Below, in pieces: positions 33,961 through 44,690 of a stretch of 64,000 nt of DNA. A program made the translations under genes and the position numbers. Source of the stretch: Maratus speciosus (taxonomy: Eukaryota > Arthropoda > Arachnida > Araneae > Salticidae). The stretch covers positions 444,528,619 to 444,592,618 of the forward strand of contig OZ010786.1 in the NCBI GenBank assembly GCA_963932465.1. Reading direction: 5' to 3'. A model generated the notes under the pieces. The model saw only the letters and a program-made list of their open reading frames with translations. It made no database searches and had not been told where the DNA came from. The stretch's first letter is position 1. Each line of letters opens with the position of its first letter.

Positions 33961-34117
33961 GGCAAAATAATCTGCAAAAAATTAGTGGTGTTCGGAGCAT
34001 TTGTAGAACCGATTTACGTGGGATACCTGGCCACGATAAGCGACATCCCATTTTCGAAACTAGCATTAACAACACTTCTTTAATTTTAGTCACCACCTTT
34101 TCTGACAAACGTCTTTT

Positions 34118-34383
34118 GCATTTAAAGGTATGTATAAATATTTTACAGGCATACATACAATAAATACAATAAACCCAACTGGAGTAAAAAATTAGCCAGA
34201 GCCAGGAATCGAACCCGGGACCACAGTATACAAGACTGCTGCTCTAACCACTGAGCAGTCTTGTATACTGTGGCCCCGGGTTCGATTCCTGGCTCTGGCT
34301 AATTTTTCACTCCAGTTGGTTTTATTGTATTTATTGTACGTATGTCTGTAAAATATTTATATATACCTTTAACTGTTGAATGC
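34118..34383. repeat. Palindrome built on a tRNA-like sequence
   Basis: Arms of ~125 bp: 34118-34244 reversed matches 34253-34383, with a few changes. Only GCTCTAACCACTGAGC (34241-34256) lies at the centre. Each arm contains a GGTTCGATTCC box, TCTTGTATACTGTGG and the tail CTGGCTAATTTTT..ACTCCAGTTGG. It looks like a snap-back duplication of a tRNA-derived (SINE-like) sequence. Confidence 0.85.
34195..34256 (-). pseudogene. tRNA-like sequence (Thr-TGT-like anticodon arm), 5' part missing
   Basis: Read on the minus strand: D-arm GCTC-AGTGGTTA-GAGC, anticodon stem-loop CAGT-CTTGTAT-ACTG (TGT at the anticodon position), then T-arm with GGTTCGATTCC. The acceptor 5' strand is absent, replaced by the other palindrome arm, so no cloverleaf can form. 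It keeps polymerase III box A and box B look-alikes. It may be a SINE head rather than a decayed tRNA gene. Confidence 0.6.
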
Positions 34384-34449
34384 AGGCGTTATTTATGTGT
34401 CTATGTGTGTTTTAATATATACTGTAGTGTGTGTGTTTTATTATTCTTT

Positions 34450-34605
34450 TGCATTGTTTAATTTCCGAAATTTTGTGATTAGATAAGGTGAAATTTTCTG
34501 TGCAGAAATACTGGTGCCTAAATTCAAGGATTTTGTACGTTGGACACCAGTATTTTTGCACAGATAATCCCACCTTATCTAATCCTAAAAATTTCCGCAA
34601 TTAAA
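34450..34605. mobile_element. Foldback MITE, ACCAGTATTTT family
   Basis: TTTCCGAAATTTTGTGATTA + GATAAGGTGAAATTTTCTGT and its inverted copy at the right arm (ACCTTATCTAATCCTAAAAA + TTTCCGCAATT) enclose ~30 bp. Both arms contain AATACTGGTG/CACCAGTATT. Confidence 0.7.
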
Positions 34606-35634
34606 TAATTCAAAAAAGGTTTGTCTGGAAAAGTGATGCCAAAACAATAATAATTGGAAACAATACATTTGGACAATAAAAATTGGTTATCCAGAATATG
34701 GCGCCATGCGTTGTTTAAGGAATAATTTTCAGTTTAAAATGTATATCGGCTTAAAATGGATTATAAATCCAGACGTTTTCTATAGTCTATTAAATACAGA
34801 GTAACAGTAATTAAAGTGTGCGTGTTTGAAGGGCTTTGGAAGTCAAACTATTTGGAATATTTTTGAAAACTTTGATATTTATAGTATTTAGATTATGTGG
34901 AAACGAGTTATGTAATAAAACCTATTAGTTCGAAAATTTACCGATATATGACGCTTAAACGTTACAGATATTAATTAGCAAATATTAACAAAAATAACTT
35001 ATTTTAAATCAATATCTTCTCAGGCAACGATATTCTTTACTGCAGCGCTGTAATTATTACCATTTTCATAAAACCACTTTATTAACTCATTAAAGCCGGC
35101 TGGCAAGAAAACTTGTCATGTAAGGTGAACAAAACCTTTAAATTTCAATACCAGTATTTTAGTTTGGAAATTTTCACATTATCTAATCTCAAATTTCGAG
35201 CGGTTTAATATATCAAAATTACAATGTGGAAAAAACTTGTGTCGAATAATTAAAAGAAGTGTAAAAGAGGCTCGTCTTTAATATGTTAATCGAGCGCGTT
35301 TTGATGGGAGGAGACGGGAGGGGGGGGGGGGCTAACACTTTAAGGTCCATAAGGGTCTTGCTGGCTAAAACCTAAAGCTAGAATCACGTCAAATTTGTAT
35401 ATAAAAGTTTTAAACATTTGCCGGTTAGAAATCAATATTTTTTCTTTTTTTTTTCTTTTTTTTTTTCATTTTTACTTTAGAGATATACAGCGCCATACGT
35501 CGTTAACGTTTTAATTTTAGTTTTTTCAGAAATTGTACTGCCTATTCTAAACAGTATAAAGTCAAAACCTTTTTTAAATATTCCAAATAGTTTGGCTGCT
35601 AGAGCCTTTCAAACACGTTTATGGCCACCCAGTA
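34606..35634. other. AT-rich spacer with one foldback arm, no gene seen
   Basis: Bases 35145-35215 repeat the ACCAGTATTTT arm. A phrase on either side of 35600 (CCAAATAGTTTG / TCAAACTATTTGGAATAT at 34841) is inverted. G14 lies near 35321 and T-rich tracts at 35440-35475. No domain-bearing frame. Confidence 0.45.
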
Positions 35635-35985
35635 TGTTCAACAAATAGAAAAATGTTTTGAAAATTTATCCCTATTTAAAATAAAAAATTAATGCTAAAT
35701 GCATTCTCTTTGAAATAAATATCCATTAGATAAAATGATGACACGTTCTTTGACAGCCGATAAATGTGGAAGCAATACGAGGACCCGTTTCCGACAAGAC
35801 AACCACATCATTAATTAATGATGTTCATGAGTTTCTTGTCACTGACAGTTGAATATTAAATGAGGTTTGGGGATTTCAAATAGGACGGGAAATATAGAAA
35901 TCTCAGTGGGATAATGTAAGATTCCGGATTTCAGCGTAAGTACGTTTAACACAATTAGAGTTATAGTGGGAAATGTCTAAAAATG
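35635..35985 (+). repeat. Long-unit repeat, copy B
   Basis: ACAAATAGAAAAATGTTTTG..GACAGCCGATAAATG..CCACATCATTAATTAATGATG..GTCACTGACAGTTGAATA..GAAATCTCAGTGGGATAATG, same order as the other copies. Confidence 0.7.
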
Positions 35986-36574
35986 CTAATTATACCAATT
36001 GATTTATTATAAATAAGTATTAAAGTAAAAGAGTTATATTTAAAAATCAACTATTTTATAAGCATTCAATCTTCATCTTGAACATGATGCATAATTTCAT
36101 GAGTGCAATTCATGTTTTTCTCAAAATTCGTCCTTCAGTATATTTATTTACATATTTACTCTTAACCGGAAACGTGAAAATCCCGTGAGCAAACAGAAGC
36201 GTGCCATCTGTGAGACTGCTAAATTAAAAAAAAAAATTGCTATAAACTTTTAAAAAGAAAATAACTCTTAATAATTTACCAAATAGCGAAGTTAAACCCC
36301 TAATCTTTAATAGTAATACATTAACATGACCAATTTTTTAAGGTAACGGCATAAAAGTAAGTTTTGAATGCCGGGGACAGAAAACATTTTTAAATTACAC
36401 ATTGTTGCTCAAAATATTACATTTTCGACATAATAATTAAACAAGTAATATAAAAATTTTGTTTTTAAAGTCAATTCCTACTTAGGTCATCAAAGAAAAA
36501 TTTAATATAATCCCTTAAGCTAATATTAGTTTTTGTTGCATTAAAATATCTCAATTTGTTGATTTTCTATAAGC
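35986..36574. other. AT-rich spacer, no gene seen
   Basis: No feature beyond short A-runs. Confidence 0.4.
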
Positions 36575-36745
36575 AAATAGGTTTACAATGGAAGTCTATG
36601 GGAATTTGGCGAAATATTAGAGATATCGCAAAGTTGGCGTCACTGTTGGCGACTCATTTTGGTCGCCAAATTTTGCGATATATCGCCAAGTCTGCGATAA
36701 ACTTGGCGGTATTTGGCGACAGAACAAAGTCCCTCCTATGGTAAC
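36575..36745. repeat. GGCGA/TCGCC-rich hairpin block
   Basis: The words TTGGCGA, GGCGACT, GGTCGCCAAA, GCGATATATCGCC and CTTGGCGG recur. ATCGCAAAGTTGGCG and TCGCCAAATTTTGCGAT are near-complementary across a short loop with GGCGACTCATTTTGGTCGCC. Possibly a MITE. The 62-codon frame across it is a by-product. Confidence 0.5.
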
Positions 36746-37310
36746 CCCCTTATAGATAAGAAGATGCATTAAATGCTTCAATAACCAATGGCCGCCATTT
36801 TGTCTCCCATGTAAAAATAAAATTAATTAATTATTTAATGAATTAATATTTGAAAAAAAAAACTGTATTAACATCAATTGTCATCCACTACAAGTTTTAA
36901 AAAAATTATTTCAACTTGATAGGATGAATAATAAGTATTTTATTAACGATTGAAAATTTGTACAAGATATATAAATAAATAAAGGGAGAGTGTGAACTAA
37001 TAGTAGGAATTGAAATAAATGATATTATATTTCGGTATAATATGAATTAGAAAAAAAAAACATTAGGCAGTAAAATTAACAAAACATTTAACAGTAAATA
37101 TCGCAGCATGTTCTAAATATCTGCATTTTTTATGCATTTTCTAACATTGTTGAGTCACTTTCGTGTTCAAAATTTATACATTCATCATCTGAAATACTTT
37201 CAACATCGCTTATTTCACTTCTTACTTCATCAAACTATCGCAAAACAGTCTTCAAAGTGTTTATCATCATAGTGTAACCGCTTTGACGGTTCCTCCATTT
37301 CAATATCTCA
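36746..37310. other. AT-rich spacer, no gene seen
   Basis: No recognisable feature. Confidence 0.4.
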
Positions 37311-37492
37311 CAAGGAGAGGGCCAATCTTGTTAATCACAGATTTTGATTATTTTAATATATGTTGTAGGGTAGAGACCCCTTAGCGTCAGGTTCAACGGA
37401 TTTTGTCCAAATCTCCTTAGTTCTTGAGAAGCCGGGGGGTCTAATAATAGTACACAACTTAAATACTTATTTTGCAACCGCAATAATAGGTT

Positions 37493-37564
37493 GGTCGTAG
37501 CTCAGTTGGTATGGCGTTTACCGGCTTATCTGCGGGCCCGGGTTCGATACCTGAATGCGCTACA
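37493..37564 (+). pseudogene. tRNA-like sequence, left arm
   Basis: 72 nt: TAGCTCAGTTGG box A, then 27 bp, then GGTTCGATACC box B, ending GCGCTACA. The acceptor strands do not pair and the anticodon arm is not convincing, so I call it a tRNA-derived sequence (SINE head or pseudogene), not a gene. Confidence 0.6.
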
Positions 37565-38331
37565 TTTGTTTTTCTCATTTTTTGTTTTATAAATATACTT
37601 GTAAGTATAATTAATAATCTCATTGTCAATTAAAATTTATAATATTATGTAACAATTATAATTTTAACCTATTTAATTTTTTACTTTTAACTAAATAGTT
37701 GTATAAAACATCATAAAACTGTTAAACTGTTAACTGTTAAAATAAAAAACCATAAAACTGTTAAATTTAAAAATCACTTTTAAAATGTATTTCATATATT
37801 CTTTATCGATGCAATGATATTGAGCAATTGTGTCAATTCGTGATTTTAAAGAAACATCATTTACGCATTGCTTTAACAAAGGAAGTCAATGCGATAATAC
37901 TATTATTCTGTTTTTAATGTAACAAGCATAATTATATTAAAAATTACATCAGAATTAAATTACAACAGATTTTTGGTATATTAAAGATTTTTAAATTTGT
38001 AATACCTATGCTTGCGCTTTCAATTATTTTGCTTTCACCTTTATCTTCTTTCTGCTTTTATTTTTATTTTATTTGAATATTCTTTTATTTTATCATAACT
38101 AGATGGCACCACAATAGATTTTGTCACGATTTTGGAATTTTTATCATTCAATAATAGATCCAATTTTTTTTTAAACCTCTTTAAAGGATGAGAAATAATA
38201 GTTTAAAAATAAAAAATGATAAATTTAAACTTGTTAACATTATAACTGATGTATGATATTAAAATTTGTAATTGAAATTATTAAATTATAATTACAAGTA
38301 TATTTATAAAACAAAAAATGAGAAAAACAAA

Positions 38332-38402
38332 TGTAGCGCCTTCGGGTACCGAACCCGTGCCCGCAGATCAGCCAACGAACGCGTACCAGCTGAACTACGA
38401 CC
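38332..38402 (-). pseudogene. tRNA-like sequence, right arm (inverted)
   Basis: The inverted partner of 37493-37564, diverged at about one base in five. Box A GTAGTTCAGCTGG, box B GGGTTCGGTACCC with a clean T-stem (CGGG/CCCG), same GCGCTACA end. Not an intact cloverleaf. Confidence 0.6.
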
Positions 38403-38597
38403 AACCAATCACAGCGCTTTCAATGTAAGTATTTAAGTTGTGTACTATTATTAGACCCCCCCCCCCCAGTTTCTCAAGAACAAAGGAGCGTTGGATAAAA
38501 TCCGTTGAACCTGACACTAAGGGGTCTCTTCCCTACAACATATATTAAAATAATCAAAATCTGTAATTAACAATGTTGGCCCTCTCCTTGTCAGAGC

Positions 38598-39256
38598 AAA
38601 AAATTACACAAACCGAAACACGCCGTCTAACAAACTGCATTGAAAATAAAAGATTTTTTCTTTCAATAACTAAAAATGCGCTGGTGTTGCAGATGGGTGG
38701 GGGAGGAGAGGACCAATAGCGTAAGGATTAGGTTACGTGATAAGATTGGGGAGACGCTATCATTTTTGTGTAAAGGATAGATATATAGGCGCAACCGTCT
38801 CACAGACGATACGTTTCCGGTTAAGGGTTAATTTGGCGTGGTCATAGTTCTCGTTAATGTTAAATTCACATTTTTATTATGCTTGGTAGAAAGCGCGAGC
38901 TAGTGAATTTATTTAAAAAATACATTTTCTTTTCTCTGTTCCTTTTACAGGGTATGGCAACAAGAAAAAAAATAAAACATTACTTAAACTATCTTTTTAG
39001 AATTTCTAAAGTGATTTTAAAACGTATAATCATAATTTAATTAATATGAAAGTAATAATCTATAACGAAAGGGGTAATGTAATATTTTAATATAATAAAT
39101 TTATTAATATAATAATGTAATATTTTATTAATATGAAAGTATTTAATTTCACAGCCAGTTGTACTTTTCGACGAGCGTGGTATAGTGCATAATTAAATCT
39201 GTTGTGGTTGTAACCCGTATACAATTGTAACTATAATAAAGTCTTGGTGATTTACT
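38598..39256. other. AT-rich spacer, no gene seen
   Basis: No recognisable feature. The GGGTGGGGGAGGAGAGG tract near 38696 is G-rich. Confidence 0.4.
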
Positions 39257-39812
39257 GTGCTGTCCTCTAAAAAAAACCCACTTTTTTAATTTCTCACTAT
39301 ATAAAATTTAATAAAAAATACAAAACAATTTGAAGTAGCTACATTTTCACAGCCTGTCCTGACTAAGATTTTAATGTATAGTATTTTTTTTTTCTATCAA
39401 TATATTACAAAATGGCAGCCAATTAAACAAGACTTTGAAAAAACCCCACTTTTTTCTAAAAATAACCCACATGTAAAAACACTTCTAGAAATCAAAATAT
39501 TAAACAGCAAAGTTTTTCTTTCATTATTAATTAGTTTTAAAACACAATTCTGCAAAAAAAAGAAAAAATAATAATATTTTAATAATTGTAAATTGAAAGA
39601 TTTACAAATGAAAAATTATAAATGTAATTTTTTGCTTATTTTTTAAAAAACTAAATAAACACTTAAGTAATTTTAAATGCTTTTATTATTGTAAATGACA
39701 TATAGAAACAGGACAAAAAGAAATTTTGACTTCTGTGATTTTTTTGATTAAGTTCTAGGGTGGGTTTTTTTTAGGATACATTTTCCTGTGGGTTTTTTTT
39801 AGAGGACACCAC
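39257..39812. mobile_element. TIR MITE with GTCCTCTAAAAAAAACCCAC ends
   Basis: Left GTGCTGTCCTCTAAAAAAAACCCAC and right GTGGGTTTTTTTTAGAGGACACCAC are inverted copies with one mismatch. A second GGGTGGGTTTTTTTTAGGAT lies 30 bp inside the right end. 556 bp, non-coding. The target duplication is unclear. Confidence 0.75.
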
Positions 39813-40071
39813 TATATCACCTGTAGTCGGCTAACTGAAAATGCCTTAAAATTACTTTGTTAACTGTTGTACCAATATTAAAATATTGTAATGTCATCGA
39901 AAACACTCCTGCGAACATAATTTTTATAATTCTAACCAACCAAGAAGTAAGTTAATAATAAATTACAACATTCCATCTTTACATACAAAAATCAAATTGA
40001 CAAATAAAAGAGTGTAATAAAAGTTGATTGTTTTAAAAAAGTATTTGATAATATTTATTAAAATTTAAATA

Positions 40072-40935
40072 CAGTGTGGTTATAATTAATGTTACCCTCT
40101 TCACACTTAGAGTCCGTTCTAGTAGACAGATATCCATGAAACTTGGGAAATACGTTGTATGGGCCATGGGGAATAGAAATCTGCAATAAAAAAAAATAGT
40201 AGTTCAAGTTTCGAACAATAGATGGCGCTTTTTTATCAAAGAGAAATGACCGTTATGTAAATTTGCAGGGGTTTAAAAATTCAGTAGTCGCTGCCTTAAA
40301 GTCATTCTGCACCATGCCGTTAGAGAAGAAGGAACGAGCGTTACTGGTGAAGTTGTTTTATCAGAAGGTAATAATTTGTCGTGCACGATGGTGCACTCCC
40401 CCCCCCCCCCCTCACATAGTCCGAGCAGAGACGGCACTTCTTCGTGCACACTTTAGATATGATTGGAAAATTTCAATAAGTTTTCCGACAGCATGGCCTC
40501 CTCGTTCTCCGGACTTGAATCCCTGTGACATCAGGTTATAGGGATTCCTGAAAGATCGTGTCTATGGAGGAAGCATCCGGACTCTGCCTTATTTGAAAGC
40601 AAGCATAACTCGTCAGTTGCTGCAATTGATCACAAAACCCTTTGCGCTACTGTTGAACACACTGTAACACGCTTTGAACATGTGCTTCACTCAAATGTAA
40701 AGCACATTGAACATATACGGTGAATAAATAAAGTTTTCGGTTTCCATTTTCAGTTTTTTGGTCTTCAAGCGCCCCCTTCTCACCTGGTGGTCGAAATTTG
40801 AATTACTAATTTTTATTGCAGATTTCTTTTCCCCGTGGTCCATATAACGTATTTTCCAAGTTTCATATCTGTCTACCAGAACGGTGCCTACATAACGTAT
40901 GTCAAAACAGGGTAACTTTAATTATAACCACCCTG
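40072..40935 (+). mobile_element. DNA transposon remnant with ~140-bp TIRs
   Basis: Left 40072-40212 and right 40791-40935 are inverted copies. The ends are CAGTGTGGTTATAATTAATG + TTACCCT and, reversed, CAGGGTGGTTATAATTAAAG + TTACCCT; inner phrases include AGACAGATAT, AATACGTT and GAAATCTGCAATAAAA. TA precedes the left end, but the right flank is CTCA, so no clear duplication. It encloses a deleted transposase gene. Confidence 0.8.
40314..40723 (+). pseudogene. Internally deleted DDE transposase (MPLEKKER family)
   Basis: The start reads MPLEKKERALLVKLFYQK, the opening of a spider-type transposase family (N-terminal helix-turn-helix, DUF4817-like). It then jumps to the DDE C-terminus: PTAWPPRSPDLNPCDI, GFLKDRVYGGSIRTLP, ending IEHIR-stop. 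Most of the ~350-residue protein is deleted, the first catalytic residues are lost, and stops interrupt the C-terminal part. A C11 run marks a degenerate stretch near the deletion. Confidence 0.75.
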
Positions 40936-41545
40936 CTCAAGCTAATGCCCATTATAAATATTGCTCGCATTTTGGGGATGCGCATGAACAGAAGAGCAAA
41001 CTTGCGTTAAAGCCTATTTGACATATAAAATACTATCAGAGAATTCATCAGTTATCGTCCTGATTAGTTGCGTCCGTAATTATATAAATACGTACGCCTA
41101 TAGTCGTCGTTCGGTCCGTCTGTGTGTCCGCCCGCATATAACAGAGCAAAAACTACTCAACAGAATGATCTAAATTTTAAATATATAATTGTTGCAAAAT
41201 TTTTTCGAGTCATTTCAAATTTTGTGAAAATCGGATGTGTAGTTTAATTACAGGGACAGTCAAAAGTTTTCTGTTACATTACGGCCAGTGGGAAAAAGTT
41301 ATTTCACGTGCATTTTAATGATGTTACAGCCACTCGAACAGAATTAAATTGATATGCACTTACGAAATGCACTAAAATATTCATTCGCAAAATATGCGGT
41401 GCAAAAAATATTTATAAAACTAGTTATAGTACGAACGCACATCATTTGCTACGTTTGACGTGCAATTTCCAGCTTGTTAAATAATGAATGTGTAAAATAA
41501 TTTATACAACGATTTAAAAACATTATCAACCTTATTCATGATTAA
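40936..41545. other. Repeat fragment and AT-rich spacer
   Basis: Bases 41070-41260 contain TAATTATATAAATACGTACG, GTCCGTCTGTGTGTCCGCCC and AGCAAAAACTACTCAACAGA, the wording of an interspersed repeat end. ACGTATTTATATAATTACG recurs inverted at the end of the minisatellite near 17746. No gene. Confidence 0.4.
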
Positions 41546-42340
41546 TTAATTAATCAACTGAGCATTAACTGGCAGGTTAATTCTTATTAATTTTTGGTTC
41601 AAAATGGCCACCTCTTTAAAATGGATTTTAAAAGTAAAACTTGAGTTAAAAACTTTAAAAAAATTCAATAATTTAAAGACAATAATAATTAAAATCTGTT
41701 GAAATCTAATTTTAAATCCTTTGCCTCTTAAATAGATGCCCATATGATAATAATGATAAAACATTTATCGACAAAAGATAATTCGAATCTGCAATGTGCT
41801 TCCAATTAACTTTTCACTAAGCAATTTAATAATTGGCTTTAACTTTGATGAATTAACGATTAAAACACTAAACTTTAGCATATATTAATACTTATTCTTT
41901 TTCCGTTCACAATATCCATCTCTCTAAAATCGATTTTAAAACATGAAATTACTAAAATGTGTTGAAAACACACACACAAAAAAAAAAGTTTTAAAAATGG
42001 TAATTTATTCCCGTTTAAAATCAAAATTTTATATTTAATGTTAAACATTTAAAATTGATTTCCTTTTGAAAAAAATATAACACATTTTTGACAGCCGGTA
42101 ATTGATTATACAAAACAACGACCCACTTCTGACAAGTCGATCACATCATTAAATACTGATGTTTAATGAGTTTCATGTCACTGACGATTAAGTACTAAAT
42201 GAAGCGTGGAAATTTCAACTTGTATGTGGAATAACAAAATCTCGGCGGGATAATGTAAACTTGCAAATTCGAAAATAAATGTTTCATATGTCACGGTAAA
42301 TGTCCAGAAATGTCAATTTTAATTTATGCTGGTTTTACTA
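41546..42340 (+). repeat. Long-unit repeat, copy C
   Basis: It starts ATTAATCAACTGAGCATTAA..CAAAATGGCCACCTCTTTAA and contains a partial second start (ATCCATCTCTCTAAAATCGA near 41917), GACAGCCGGTAATTG, CACATCATTAAATACTGATG, GTTTCATGTCACTGACG and ATCTCGGCGGGATAATG. Confidence 0.7.
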
Positions 42341-42532
42341 TACAGGTACGCAAATTTACAGTTACGTAATAAATCTCGAAAATTACATTTTATTAACGCT
42401 AACACGTTTGATATGCAATTTGCATATTTTTGATAAACTATCTATTTTATAAATAAAATATGCAGATAAAAACCACAGCTATAATATAGAGCTATATATT
42501 TGAGAGAGTTATATTTTTAATGGGATATACAA

Positions 42533-42982
42533 TCTACCCTATTAAAATCCGTGCGCGTATCTATGTAACCTTAAAAACTCGGAAACCACAGTGCGCAGGG
42601 CTACGAAATTTGGCATACAGGTTGCTGGTAGGGTGGCCATGAACGATTGGGGCAAAAAATTCGAAAATTTTAAATAGATATTTTTTCACGAATTTTTGCC
42701 TTTTTTATGTTCAACACCCGTAATCCCGCGAGTTCTAAGAAATGTATATATATATTACTAAGCAAGATATATATATATTACGCACGCTACGCTACAATAC
42801 TAACAAGGGGACCACTTTAGGTGTTGCTCGCACCTAGTATTGAAACCTGGTGCATTTTAAAGCTCTATATTAGGAAGTTTGGGAATCAATAAAAATTTTT
42901 TGTTAAAATAATATTTTTTGATTTTACAGCAGATTAACTTTCTGAAAATGCAATTTTCGAGACCACTTTTCGGGCTGTTAAA

Positions 42983-43013
<31 letters not shown>

Positions 43014-43799
43014 AGTTAAAATATAAAGTAGTCAATAATAACTATAAAATGTTGAAAAAAGTTTTAAAATTCCTTCAAGAACCTACGAATTTGATTTAAA
43101 AAAAATACAATATTATATTTACATATTTGGCGGGAAAAGATTGGCGTCTTCTTCGTCTCGTACAGTTTTCCGGCAACCCTAGCTCAGTATTTTCGCTACG
43201 CACCGTGTTGTAATGGTTTGGACGTAAACCTATTACAAGTATAAAGCTAGTGAAAATTTTGAAGTGCCATATCTGGCGACTTAACTCTCTTTTGGTGTAA
43301 AATTAACAAATAAAAATCCAATAATAAAAAATTATAAATATAAAAAAATATATAAAATATGATTTTAACAAAGAATTTTTATCGGTTCTCTAACTTTTAT
43401 GCATAGGGCTACAAAATGCACCAGGTCTCGATTCTAGGTGCGAGCAACACCTAAAGTTGTTCCCTTGCAGTGAAATCTGTAGCAGGTATTACGATAATTC
43501 TTTTACATCACATACAAATAATTAGAGATTATATAATTGCGCTTAATTATTGCCTTTTTAAAAAAAATAAAGAAAAAATTTTATCACAAACATTAACAAA
43601 ACTTTTTATTCTACTTATTCCCTTTTTCCAAAGATATCGTTTTATCGTCTGCTGCCATAATAACATGATAAATTAAATTTCCTTTTAAAAAATGCAGAGT
43701 AGTAGAAAAATATTTTTCTAAATCGAATAGTTATTTTTAATTTTGGTTTTAGAATTAAATTAATGAACTCCCGTGCGTAGAACGGGTTAAATAGCTAGT
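42533..43799 (+). mobile_element. Non-autonomous Helitron
   Basis: It starts TCTACCCTATTAAAATCCGT and ends with the hairpin CCCGT-GCGTAGA-ACGGG, ten bases, then CTAGT. It sits between host A (42532) and T (43800), as Helitrons do, with no TIR or duplication. The 5' part carries GGGCTACGAAATTTGGCATA, common in arthropod Helitrons. 1267 bp; no Rep/helicase frame. Confidence 0.82.
42804..43467. mobile_element. TIR element nested in the Helitron
   Basis: Ends CAAGGGGACCACTTTAGGTG + TTGCTCGCACCTAG and the reversed right end CAAGGGAACAACTTTAGGTG + TTGCTCGCACCTAG. Arms of ~100 bp include ACCTGGTGCATTTT and AATCAATAAAAATT. 664 bp with A31 near 42987. No frame. Confidence 0.8.
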
Positions 43800-44690
43800 T
43801 AATTCATTAATAAATCAAACCCTCAGACTTCAATATCGAGAGTAGTAGAAGTTGTTATAGAACAGTATTTCTCTTCACAACGATCCACCTCAAGCACTAC
43901 TCTCAAACTACAGAACTAAATTAGCTGTTACAAATATCAATTCATTTTTGATTTTGCGTACTATAAGTAGTATTGTCATAACAATTTAATTTTTATTGTA
44001 TATGCTATTCTAATATGTTATTCATAGTAGTCATCAAATTCATAATAAGTATTATGCTTATCAATGATTATTTTATTTTGTGAGAGCTATTTATTTGCCT
44101 TGCCATCAGAAATTCATAGACAAGTGGTAATATATTTCTCTTTAATTATTTTTATTTTTATATTCGTTTGAAGTAGATTAAAAATTGTTATAAATCATTT
44201 CATCAATGTTAAATTTATAAATACCGTATTCCACAACATATTTTTTATTTGAAAATTGCTTTTTCTGTGTGTTTTTATATTTTTCATACTTTTATAGTTT
44301 ATATCCGGGTAAATACTGCTGCATGATGTTTTATTTACAAAATAATACTGTGTAAATTCTATTTTTCTTTCATACGAAATTTGAACTGAATAATTTACAA
44401 ATTCGACTTAGGTAAAATTCAAGTTACGTAAGAGTTTACGGAACGCATTACTTACGCAAGTCGGGGGTTGCCTATATAGAACAATTCGTCATTTAAAAAG
44501 TGACATATTTTGGCCAAACAGTAATACAAATTACTATAAATAATTAAATATTACTCACATTGATATTTATGAGCAAAGGGCGTTTATGTTTATGTTCGTT
44601 CTGAAGTACTATCCCCTGATCCTATTACATTATAACTCTAAGCAATTTAGGAATTAATAAAATCGTGCATTCAACTAATTAACAATTTAA
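43800..44690. other. AT-rich spacer, no gene seen
   Basis: No recognisable feature. Confidence 0.4.

Larger units (their letters stand above)
37311..38597. repeat. Inverted duplication with a tRNA-like sequence in each arm
   Basis: Arms of about 300 bp: 37311-37620 and 38285-38597. CACAAGGAGAGGGCCAATCT on the left matches the reverse of GTTGGCCCTCTCCTTGTCAG on the right. Between these and the tRNA-like units run AATATATGTTGTAGGG, GACCCC and TAATAATAGTACACAACTTA, shared in inverted form. The ~650-bp centre is AT-rich. The left arm has G6 where the right has C11. Confidence 0.85.

Noticed and set aside
34195..38402. Functional tRNA genes
   Set aside because: All three tRNA-like sequences lack a pairing acceptor stem and lie in inverted duplications; they are tRNA-derived repeats or pseudogenes.
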